From NCBI GenBank assembly GCA_000715855.1, contig KL571351.1, positions 11,222-16,389 of the forward strand: a DNA stretch of 5,168 bases. Reading direction: 5' to 3'. The notes under the pieces are model-generated. The model was given only the letters and a program-made list of their open reading frames with translations. It made no database searches and was not told the DNA's origin. Numbering within the stretch: position 1 is the first letter of the stretch; the number at the start of each line of letters is the position of its first letter. Origin of the DNA: Actinoplanes liguriensis. GTDB taxonomy: Bacteria > Actinomycetota > Actinomycetes > Mycobacteriales > Micromonosporaceae. Positions 1-5,146 of this stretch are shown one piece after another. The translations under genes were made by a program, and so were the position numbers.

Positions 1-33
1 GGCCGGCCCGTGGGCCTGCCCCGGCCGCCGGCC
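1..33. repeat. GC-rich inverted repeat downstream of flgE
   Basis: GGCCGGC (1-7) can pair with GCCGGCC (27-33), with a smaller GGCC/GGCC pairing inside the loop (13-16 with 23-26). It lies 18 bases after the flgE stop. No T run follows within the window on the minus strand, so it is not a visible intrinsic terminator. At this base composition it may be chance. Nothing else is seen in the 51 bases after flgE. Confidence 0.35.
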
Positions 34-51
34 GAGAGACTGCTGCGACTA

Positions 52-1326
52 CTAACGCTTCATGCTGACGAGTTCCTGGAGGATCTCGTCGGAGGTGGTG
101 ATGATCTTGGAGTTCGCCTGGAACCCCCGCTGCGCCACGACCAGGTTGGTGAACTCCTGGGCGAGGTCGACGTTCGACATCTCCAGGGCGCCGCTGATGA
201 CCTGACCCATGCCGGCGCTGGCGGGCTGGCCCACCTGGGCGTACCCGGAGTTCACCGTGCTGCGGTACGTCGAGTTGCCGACCTTCTCCAGGCCTTCGGG
301 GTTCTTGAAGGTGGCCATCGCGACCTGGCCGAGCGTCTGCTTCAAGCCGTTGCTGTAGACGCCGGTGATCTCACCGGTGTCCGAGACGGTGTAGGCGAGC
401 GAGGTCAGCGCGCCGGCCGTCTGCCCGTCCGTGCTGAAGACCCGGGCGTCGGACTGCCCGGAGTACATGGTCAGGTCGGCCATATTGATCTTGTAGTCAC
501 CGACCTGCATGTTGCCGTCCTTGTCGAGCTCACCCTGCGCGGGCGAGTCGGTGGCGCTGACGATCGCCTTGCCACTGGTCAGGTCGAGCTCGCCGGTGGC
601 CCCGGAGATCGCGTTGCCCTCCTCGTCGTAGAGGGCGATGTCCCACGTCGTGTCCGGAACAGTCGTCGAGTCCCGGTTCGGGTCGATGGTCCGGGTGAAC
701 TTGGCGGTCACCGTGTGCGTGGCGCCGTCCTTGTCGAAGACCTTCACCGGCATCGACACGGTGTCCTCGGTGGCCAGCTTGTTCTCCGGGTAATCACTCG
801 TCAGATTGCCCTTGAGGGTGATCGTCGTGGTCGCCGCCGGCGGGATCGTCGCGCCCAGCGGCATCTTGATGTCGCCGGGCTGGCCGCTCGCGGTGACCTT
901 GCCGTCGACCGCGGTCCAGCCCTGCACCGGCTGACCGGTCGAGGTGACAAGCGTGCCGTTCGCGTCGAAGCTGAACGAGCCGGCCCGGGTGTACATCTGC
1001 TCGTTGCCCTGGCGGGTGATGAAGAAGCCGTCACCCTGGATCATCATGTCGCCGGACTTGCCGGTGGTCTGCGCCGAGCCCTGGCTGAAGTTGGAGTTGA
1101 TGCCGGAAACTCGGACGCCGAGGCCGACCTGTGAGGGGTTCGTGCCGCCCATGGTGTTCTGCGGCGAACCGGCCGCGCCGACCATCTGGCTCAGGGTGTC
1201 CTGGAATTCGACCGCCTGCGTCTTGTAACCCACCGTGTTGACGTTCGCGATGTTGTTACCGGTGACGTCGATCATCTGCTGGTGCGCGTGCAGGCCACTG
1301 ATGCCGGAGTAGAGAGAACGCAGCAT
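52..1326 (-). CDS. flgE: Flagellar hook protein FlgE
   Basis: Encodes a 424-residue structural subunit of the flagellar hook, the curved joint between basal-body rod and filament; it is exported by the flagellar type III system and acts outside the cell. The N-terminal rod/hook family signature is clear: MLRSLYSGISGL at 1-12 followed by TGNNIANVNTVGYK at 22-35. The C-terminal signature is equally clear: MSNVDLAQEFTNL at 383-395, then VAQRGFQANSKII at 397-409, ending in LQELVSMKR. These terminal helices form the D0 coiled coil in the family, and the middle (about 140-330) is the variable, Thr/Asp/Gly-rich exposed part. The length is close to enteric FlgE (about 400 residues), longer than the rod proteins FlgF/FlgG, and the position just after flgD supports FlgE. 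The ATG at 1326 is preceded by AAGGA nine bases upstream. The stop is TAG. It lies 52 bases after flgD with no promoter seen between, so co-transcription with flgD is likely. FlgG-type rod protein is the main alternative, less likely. Confidence 0.95.
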   Translation of the reverse strand: MLRSLYSGISGLHAHQQMIDVTGNNIANVNTVGYKTQAVEFQDTLSQMVGAAGSPQNTMGGTNPSQVGLGVRVSGINSNFSQGSAQTTGKSGDMMIQGDGFFITRQGNEQMYTRAGSFSFDANGTLVTSTGQPVQGWTAVDGKVTASGQPGDIKMPLGATIPPAATTTITLKGNLTSDYPENKLATEDTVSMPVKVFDKDGATHTVTAKFTRTIDPNRDSTTVPDTTWDIALYDEEGNAISGATGELDLTSGKAIVSATDSPAQGELDKDGNMQVGDYKINMADLTMYSGQSDARVFSTDGQTAGALTSLAYTVSDTGEITGVYSNGLKQTLGQVAMATFKNPEGLEKVGNSTYRSTVNSGYAQVGQPASAGMGQVISGALEMSNVDLAQEFTNLVVAQRGFQANSKIITTSDEILQELVSMKR

Positions 1327-1378
1327 TAAAGATCGTCCTTAGGTATCGAGAAACGGAATAACGAAAGGGGCGGTCTTA

Positions 1379-1828
1379 TCAGGTGGTGGTCTGCTGAATC
1401 TCCGTGACCTTGGACAGCTCCACATCCGTGTTCCCGACCTTGAGCGTCGGTTCGCTGTCCCCGTTGAGCTTCGCCGCGGACACCACGCCGGTCTGGATCT
1501 GACCGAGCGGGTCCTGGAACGAAACCGTCTTGCCGACCAGCTGGGCCGCGCTCGTCATGCGCTGGCCCTTGAGCATGCTGATCATGTCTTCCAGCTTCTC
1601 GACCTGGGTGAACTGCGCGGTCTGCGCGAGGAACTGGGTCGAGTCCGCCGGCTTGGACGGGTCCTGGTATTTGAGCTGAGCCACCAGCAGCTTCATGAAG
1701 GTGTCCTTGTCACCCAGGTCCTTGTCCTTGGCCTGCTTCTTGGCGGCTTCGGCCTTCAGAGCGGCGGCGGCCTGTGCGGCTTCGGATCCGGCGCCGATCG
1801 GGCCGGTTCCAGAGGTCGGCGAGGTCAT
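1379..1828 (-). CDS. flgD: Flagellar hook assembly scaffold (hook cap) protein FlgD, short form
   Basis: Encodes 149 residues. FlgD forms the temporary cap at the growing hook tip that lets FlgE subunits polymerise and is later displaced. The conserved FlgD core is visible: DTFMKLLVAQLKYQDP at 42-57, TQFLAQTAQFTQVEKL at 64-79, and AAQLVGKTVSF at 94-104. The first 40 residues are Ala/Lys/Gly-rich low-complexity sequence, as expected for a flexible exported N-terminus. The protein is much shorter than enteric FlgD (about 230 residues): only about 45 residues follow the LVGK motif, so the full C-terminal Ig-like/tudor-like region of enteric FlgD is absent or minimal. Short FlgD also occurs in Gram-positive bacteria, so this need not be a defect, and the frame ends cleanly in TGA. 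The ATG at 1828 has GGAG six bases upstream. It is the first gene after a sigma-28-like promoter and precedes flgE. Confidence 0.93.
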   Translation of the reverse strand: MTSPTSGTGPIGAGSEAAQAAAALKAEAAKKQAKDKDLGDKDTFMKLLVAQLKYQDPSKPADSTQFLAQTAQFTQVEKLEDMISMLKGQRMTSAAQLVGKTVSFQDPLGQIQTGVVSAAKLNGDSEPTLKVGNTDVELSKVTEIQQTTT

Positions 1829-1894
1829 TGACTTCTCCTGTCCCTTGGCAAGCTCAACTCAATGTTCGGCCCGACTTGAGGATTGCTTAGGCCC
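1829..1894 (-). promoter_or_regulatory. Sigma-28 (FliA/WhiG-type) promoter and leader of flgD-flgE
   Basis: Read on the minus strand, a -35-like TAAG (1889-1886) is followed by a 15-base spacer and a -10-like GCCGAACA (1870-1863). This is close to the FliA/WhiG consensus TAAA-N15-GCCGATAA. The same bases read as CTAA-N16-GCCGAA, near the CTCA-spacer-GCCGAA form I recall for Actinoplanes FliA-family promoters. The start site would fall near 1855, giving a leader of under 30 bases that carries the flgD Shine-Dalgarno (CAGGAGA). No similar element was found in the 52-base flgD-flgE gap. The match is by eye, and activity is inferred from the sequence and from the flagellar genes directly downstream. 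Confidence 0.7.
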
Positions 1895-1928
1895 AAAAAA
1901 TCGCGGGCCCACCGACAGGTGGGCCCGC
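1895..1928 (-). terminator. Intrinsic (Rho-independent) terminator of the che operon
   Basis: A perfect 11-bp inverted repeat (GCGGGCCCACC at 1903-1913 pairing with 1918-1928) encloses a 4-base loop. On the minus strand the stem is followed after two bases by six T residues (1900-1895), the textbook form of an intrinsic terminator. On the plus strand the stem is preceded by the A run and not followed by a T run, so the orientation is minus. It lies 52 bases past the stop of the 162-codon gene and upstream of flgD, so it would end the chemotaxis transcript and insulate the flgD promoter. Confidence 0.9.
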
Positions 1929-1980
1929 TACAGGAGATCTTCAATTTTTCCGCGCTCGGTGGCGCGGCCGGGCCGCGGCC
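1929..1980. other. Short GC-rich intergenic stretch after the che operon
   Basis: These 52 bases lie between the stop of the 162-codon gene and the terminator stem. They contain a GC-rich self-complementary segment (GCGGCC then GGCCGC around 1964-1976) with no T run after it on either strand, plus a five-T run at 1945-1949. I see no start codon with a ribosome site and no promoter here; it is most likely the 3' untranslated end of the che transcript. Confidence 0.4.
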
Positions 1981-2469
1981 TCAGGGTGCCAGAGAGAGGC
2001 TGAGCTTGCCCTTGCCGTACCGGCTGACCTCACACATCAGGTCCAGCCGCCGGCCCAGAGCGAGCAGCACGGCCCGGGCGTCGCCCGGCAGCTCCATGCC
2101 CGGGTAGATCACCTGGTAGAGCTTGACGTGCGGCCCGCCCTCCTTGTTGAGCAGGCTGGTGAAGATGTTGCACAGCTCGAAGACGTTCTCCGCCAGGTTC
2201 GGGAAGAGCTGCTTCTCGTCGATGCTGTCCTCGGCGGCGCCGGCCGGCAGCAGACCGAGCGCGGCGCCGGCGTTGGCCGCCAGGCTCAGTTGCAGACCCA
2301 TGGCCGCGTAGATCTTCTGGCCGGCATCGGTGAAGATCGCGACCGTGGCGGTCCGGATCTCGTCCGCGCTGAGCGGGTCGCCGGGGCTGACGGTGACCTC
2401 ACGACCGAGAAGGTCCTCGAACAGATTGCGTACGGCTAGAGAGCCGGGAAGAACCGAGACGTCTGACAT
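1981..2469 (-). CDS. Conserved hypothetical protein, possible divergent CheX/CheC-fold chemotaxis protein
   Basis: Encodes 162 residues of soluble, probably cytoplasmic alpha/beta protein with no signal peptide or membrane segment. I do not recognise it as a named family. The N-terminal LAVRNLFEDLLGREVTVSPG (11-30) resembles the opening of CheC/CheX-type domains. The central helix NVFELCNIFTSLLN (95-108) carries an E-x-x-N pattern (E98, N101) that matches the catalytic Glu/Asn pair of CheC/CheX phosphatases and the ELANI stretch of the clear CheX encoded two genes upstream. Unlike that protein, it lacks the following GGN. The C-terminus (152-160, GKGKLSLSL) looks like an edge beta strand. The start is the ATG at 2469, seven bases after the preceding cheY stop, with only a weak GGGAT-like ribosome site. 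It is the last gene before the operon terminator. A role in CheY-P dephosphorylation or another flagellar-switch function is inferred from position and the short motif; it could instead be an unrelated actinobacterial accessory protein. Confidence 0.8.
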   Translation of the reverse strand: MSDVSVLPGSLAVRNLFEDLLGREVTVSPGDPLSADEIRTATVAIFTDAGQKIYAAMGLQLSLAANAGAALGLLPAGAAEDSIDEKQLFPNLAENVFELCNIFTSLLNKEGGPHVKLYQVIYPGMELPGDARAVLLALGRRLDLMCEVSRYGKGKLSLSLAP

Positions 2470-2476
2470 GTCGCAA

Positions 2477-2839
2477 TCATCCCAAAATAGGAGCGAAGAC
2501 TTCGTCGAATCGCTCAGCGGTGAAGGGCTTGACGATGAAGAACGCCGAACCGGACGCTTCCGCGGCCGTCTTCATCTCGGGCGTGCACTCGGAGGTGACG
2601 AAACCGAACTTGACGTCGTTGCCCGCAGCCCGGAGCTGCCGCAGCACCTCGATCCCGGTCATTCCCGGCATGTTCCAGTCCGAGATGACCAGGTCCGGCT
2701 TCTCCGCCGTGGTCTTGTCGAAGGCCTCCTGTCCATCGGCCGCCTCGACCAGGTCGTGGTCGCCGAAACCGGCCTGCCGCAGGGTACGGACAACGATCTG
2801 CCGCATCACCCGGCTGTCGTCGGCGATGAGGATCTTCAT
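2477..2839 (-). CDS. cheY: CheY-like chemotaxis response regulator (second in operon)
   Basis: Encodes a 120-residue stand-alone receiver domain, the usual CheY size, with no output domain. Phosphorylated by the chemotaxis kinase CheA, such proteins bind the flagellar switch or act as phosphate sinks. Key residues are present: acidic pair D7-D8 in ILIADDSR, phospho-acceptor D54 in SDWNMPGM, switch Thr T82, the aromatic position F101 (Phe, where Tyr is common), and K104 in VKPF. The start is the ATG at 2839: it overlaps the upstream cheX stop as ATGA, begins exactly at the canonical MKILIADDSR, and has a strong AAGGAGGAGG ribosome site. An in-frame upstream start at 2875 would add 12 residues (MAEQHRHEGGGC) that do not resemble a receiver and would deepen the overlap, so it is not used. 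The segment around 80-90 (GFVTSECTPEMK) differs from the other CheY in the operon, which suggests a different partner or role. Which CheY drives the motor cannot be told from sequence. Confidence 0.93.
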   Translation of the reverse strand: MKILIADDSRVMRQIVVRTLRQAGFGDHDLVEAADGQEAFDKTTAEKPDLVISDWNMPGMTGIEVLRQLRAAGNDVKFGFVTSECTPEMKTAAEASGSAFFIVKPFTAERFDEVFAPILG

Positions 2840-3321
2840 GCACCCTCCTCCTTCGTGTCGGTGCTGCTCTGCCACATCGAAATGGACACCGGCTCGCCTT
2901 CCCAGAGTCCATAGACGCCGCTGATGCGTTCGGTGTTCGGATAACGCGCCGAGCTCTCCGGCGCGAGCACAACCTGCGGGAGCGACAACTGCGCACCCGG
3001 CGGAAGCATCGCCTTCACATTGCCGCCGACGATGTTCGCCAGTTCACCGAGCGTGTCGGAGATGTCCTCCTCGCTCACCTCCTCCAGCTCCATGGCCAGG
3101 AAGGCGGCCGCGGCGCGCTGGGCGGCGGCTCGGGAGGACGAGTACACGATGTGCCCGCTCCACGACCCGGTGATCGACACCGAGGAGTGCACCTCGGAGG
3201 GCTGGTTCTCGTCGTACGTCTGCATCAGGGGGCTGACGCCCTCCGGGTCGAGGTACGCCTCCCACACCTGTTCCACCATCTCAGCGAGGTCGTTCTCGTC
3301 CACCTCGACTTCGACACTCAT
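2836..3321 (-). CDS. cheX: CheX-type chemotaxis protein phosphatase (CheC/CheX/FliY fold)
   Basis: Encodes 161 residues, cytoplasmic and acidic, of typical CheX length. CheX/CheC proteins remove the phosphate from CheY-P to end the signal. The diagnostic helix is DTLGELANIVGGNVKAMLP at 89-107, with the Glu/Asn pair E93 and N96 in the E-x-x-N spacing of the active site, followed by GGN at 99-101. The preceding segment is strand-like (SSVSITGSWSGHIVYSSS, 46-63) followed by an Ala-rich helix at 65-78, as in the CheX fold. The acidic N-terminus (residues 1-20) is unusual and may be a docking extension. The start at 3321 overlaps the upstream cheY stop as ATGA, with GGAG seven bases upstream. It sits between two cheY genes, which suits a phosphatase acting on one or both. 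CheC is the alternative name, but only one E-x-x-N motif is visible (CheC usually has two), so CheX is preferred. Confidence 0.85.
   Translation of the reverse strand: MSVEVEVDENDLAEMVEQVWEAYLDPEGVSPLMQTYDENQPSEVHSSVSITGSWSGHIVYSSSRAAAQRAAAAFLAMELEEVSEEDISDTLGELANIVGGNVKAMLPPGAQLSLPQVVLAPESSARYPNTERISGVYGLWEGEPVSISMWQSSTDTKEEGA
2844..2853 (-). promoter_or_regulatory. Strong Shine-Dalgarno deciding the start of the second cheY
   Basis: On the minus strand the bases AAGGAGGAGG end four bases before the ATG at 2839; the AGGAGG core is seven bases away. They lie inside the last codons of cheX (Lys-Glu-Glu-Gly). This is the best ribosome site in the window and fixes the start at 2839 rather than at the upstream in-frame start. 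Confidence 0.85.
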
Positions 3322-3713
3322 GAGTTCGCTCCGGTCGGCACGAGGCCCAGCAGGGCCAGCTTCTCGATCATGGCGCCCTCGGTGAAGGGCTTGATCACAT
3401 ATTCGTGGGCACCCGCGGCGAGCGCCCGGACAATCTGGCTCTGTTCGCTCTCGGTGGTGACCATCACCAGGGTCATCTCTCGCAACCGTGGCTCGGCCCG
3501 CACCTTCATCACGAACTCGAGCCCGTTCATGTTGGGCATGTTCCAGTCGATGAGGGCCAGTTCCGGCACCTCGGTCATATCAGCGAGCAGGTCGAGCGCT
3601 TCCTTGCCGTCGCCGGCCTCCACCGCCTCGAAGCTGAGCTTCGTGACGATGCGCTTGAGGATCATGCGCATCGCGCGCGAGTCGTCGATCACCATGGCGC
3701 GCATCGGCGTCAT
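3318..3713 (-). CDS. cheY: CheY-like chemotaxis response regulator (first in operon)
   Basis: Encodes a 131-residue single-domain receiver. Conserved residues are complete: D10-D11 in AMVIDDSRAM, phospho-acceptor D56 in ALIDWNMPNM, switch Thr T86 in VMVTTESE, aromatic switch Y105 and K108 in HEYVIKPF. It should accept phosphate from CheA and interact with the flagellar motor switch. With Tyr at the aromatic position and the standard VTT segment, it is the more canonical of the two CheY proteins here, so it is the likelier motor-binding one (inference). The ATG at 3713 overlaps the cheR stop (ATGA) and has GGGAG six bases upstream. A second in-frame ATG three codons later (3704) has AAGGGG nine bases upstream and would give a start MRAMVIDDSR of the usual family length, so the true start is open between these two. 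It is followed by cheX with another 4-base overlap. Confidence 0.94.
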   Translation of the reverse strand: MTPMRAMVIDDSRAMRMILKRIVTKLSFEAVEAGDGKEALDLLADMTEVPELALIDWNMPNMNGLEFVMKVRAEPRLREMTLVMVTTESEQSQIVRALAAGAHEYVIKPFTEGAMIEKLALLGLVPTGANS

Positions 3714-4555
3714 CCCCTTCTCCCGGCGCCCGCGGGCACCGCGCTACGGATTCGGTACGCGGAGGTGCGGCCGGCGGCCACCCGCTCGTAGTTGTCGTCG
3801 ATCCCGATCGTGGTCTCGGCGGCGCCCAGGAACAGCCAGCCGTCGGGACGCAGGATCTTGGCGGCGTTCTGCAGCACCTGCCGCTTGGTCGCCACATCGA
3901 AATAGATCAGGACGTTGCGCAGGAAGATCACGTCGAACGGCTGCATCGGCGGGAACGGCGCGGTCAGGCTCATGTGCTTGAACGAGACGTTCCTCCTCAG
4001 CGCCGGGATGATCCGCCAGTGCGCGCCCGCCCGTTCGAAGTACTGGACCAACTGGGTGGCCGGCAGGCCCCGGTTGACCTCGACCTGGCTGTACTCGGCC
4101 TTCGTGGCCCGCTCGACCATCGCGGTGGAGATGTCGGTGCCCTGGATCTCGAACGTCCAGCCCGCGGGCAGCGACTCCTGCAACGTGATGGCCAGGCTGT
4201 ACGCCTCCTGGCCGCTGGAGCTGGCCGCCGACCAGAAGCGGAGTTTCCGCGCACTGGCCCTCGACTTGATCAACTCGGGCAGCACCACGTCGGTGAGCGC
4301 GGCGAACGGCTCCCGGTCCCGGAAGAAGGACGTCTCGTTCGTGGTCAGCGCGTCGATGATCTTGCGTTGGAACTGCGGGTTGGGTCGTTTCTGCAGGTCG
4401 CCGATGAAGTCGTTGACGTTCGGCGCCCCGACCGCCCGGGCGACCGGGATCAGCCGGGCCTCGACCAGGTACTCCTTGCCGGGCGCCAGCACGATCGACG
4501 CCTCGCGCCGGACCAGGTTGGCGATGAATGTGAACTCGGCCTGGGAAAGAGTCAT
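3710..4555 (-). CDS. cheR: Chemotaxis protein methyltransferase CheR
   Basis: Encodes a 281-residue SAM-dependent enzyme that methylates glutamates on chemoreceptors, giving adaptation together with CheB. The N-terminal all-helical CheR domain occupies about 1-75 and ends in the conserved TTNETSFFRD (71-80). The SAM-binding domain follows: FWSAASSSGQEAYSLAI at 107-123 corresponds to the family's glycine-containing SAM motif, GTDIS at 139-143 is the acidic loop binding the ribose, and DVIFLRNVLIYFD at 208-220 is the hallmark RNVLIYF strand. The length matches stand-alone CheR (about 270-290), with no TPR extension. The ATG at 4555 overlaps the cheB stop as ATGA; the ribosome site is weak (GGTGG, four bases before ATG), which fits translational coupling. 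The frame stays open far upstream through cheB into adapter sequence, but that extension is an out-of-frame reading of cheB and is not coding. The family-typical N-terminus starts at this ATG. Confidence 0.96.
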   Translation of the reverse strand: MTLSQAEFTFIANLVRREASIVLAPGKEYLVEARLIPVARAVGAPNVNDFIGDLQKRPNPQFQRKIIDALTTNETSFFRDREPFAALTDVVLPELIKSRASARKLRFWSAASSSGQEAYSLAITLQESLPAGWTFEIQGTDISTAMVERATKAEYSQVEVNRGLPATQLVQYFERAGAHWRIIPALRRNVSFKHMSLTAPFPPMQPFDVIFLRNVLIYFDVATKRQVLQNAAKILRPDGWLFLGAAETTIGIDDNYERVAAGRTSAYRIRSAVPAGAGRRG

Positions 4556-5146
4556 CGCGCCACCGCCGCGGAGCGGCCCACCCGGACCCGGTTGAGCAGA
4601 GCGGCCGAGATCCGCTCCAGTGGCAGCACCTCGTCCGCCAGACCCGCACCGACCACGGCGCCGGGCATTCCCCAGACCACCGAGCTCGCCTCGTCCTGCG
4701 CCAGAATCTCGCAGCCCGCATCGCGTAGCACTTTCGCACCACCCCGTCCGTCTTGTCCCATTCCAGTGAGAATCGCCGCATAGGCGGTGGCGCCGTACAG
4801 TGCCGCCACCGACCGGAACATCACGTCCACGGCGGGCCGGCAGGAGTTCTCTTGCGGCGCGTTGCTGAGCTGCGTCAGCGTCGAGGTGCCCTTGCGATTG
4901 AAGACCAGGTGCCGGTCGCCCGGGGCGATGTAGACGGTGCCGGCCGTGAGCTCCATGCCGTCGCCGGCCTCGACCACCTTCAGCGGGGTGCCGCGGTCCA
5001 GCCGCTCGGCGAACATCTTGGTGAAGACCGGCGGCATGTGCTGGGTGATCACCACCGGCACCGGCAGGTCGGCCGGCAGCCCGAGCAGCACCTTGGTGAG
5101 CGCGTCCGGCCCACCGGTGGAGGAGCCGATCGCCAGGATGTCGATC
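4552..5146 (-). CDS. cheB: Chemotaxis methylesterase/glutamine deamidase CheB, 5'-truncated by contig end
   Basis: The C-terminal methylesterase domain (197 genomic codons from 5145 down) removes methyl groups from receptor glutamates and deamidates glutamines, opposing CheR. The catalytic triad is intact: Ser in AIGSSTGGPDAL (second Ser of GSSTGG, codon 5121-5119), His in ITQHMPP (codon 5040-5038), Asp in TGMGQDG (codon 4752-4750). The other family blocks VYIAPGDRHL, CRPAVDVMFRS and DEASSVVWGMPGAV are also present. Full CheB is about 350 residues with an N-terminal receiver domain and linker; that half is missing. The first catalytic strand (IDILAIGSS) begins at 5145, directly beside adapter sequence, so the apparent ATG at 5163 is an artefact and the true start lies outside the window. 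Whether this CheB has a receiver domain cannot be told. The TGA stop overlaps the cheR start. Confidence 0.95.

Noticed and set aside
10..1134. Long plus-strand open frame (374 codons) opposite flgE
   Set aside because: Its translation is Arg/Gly/Val/Leu-rich with no recognisable domain, it lies fully antisense to a clear flgE, and such frames are expected from third-position GC bias. No promoter or convincing ribosome site was seen.
1964..1976. GCGGCC/GGCCGC inverted repeat as a second terminator
   Set aside because: The loop is too small for the full stem and no T run follows on either strand; common by chance at this GC content.
2744..2769. Plus-strand sigma-28-like match (CTCG, 14-base spacer, GCCGAAAC) antisense to cheY
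   Set aside because: The -35 half is imperfect and the spacer short; it is inside coding sequence with no plus-strand gene downstream, so it is likely chance.
2840..2875. Upstream in-frame start for the second cheY
   Set aside because: The 12 extra residues do not fit a receiver domain, whereas the ATG at 2839 has a strong ribosome site and the operon-typical ATGA overlap.
3744..4781. Minus-strand 345-codon frame overlapping cheB and cheR
   Set aside because: It is a different frame of the same strand as cheR/cheB, with Arg/Gly/Ala-rich sequence and no domain; the conserved motifs lie in the other frames.
3974..4783. Plus-strand open frame (269 codons) opposite cheR and cheB
   Set aside because: Antisense to two well-supported enzymes; Arg/Pro/Asp-rich low-information translation typical of a shadow frame in GC-rich DNA.
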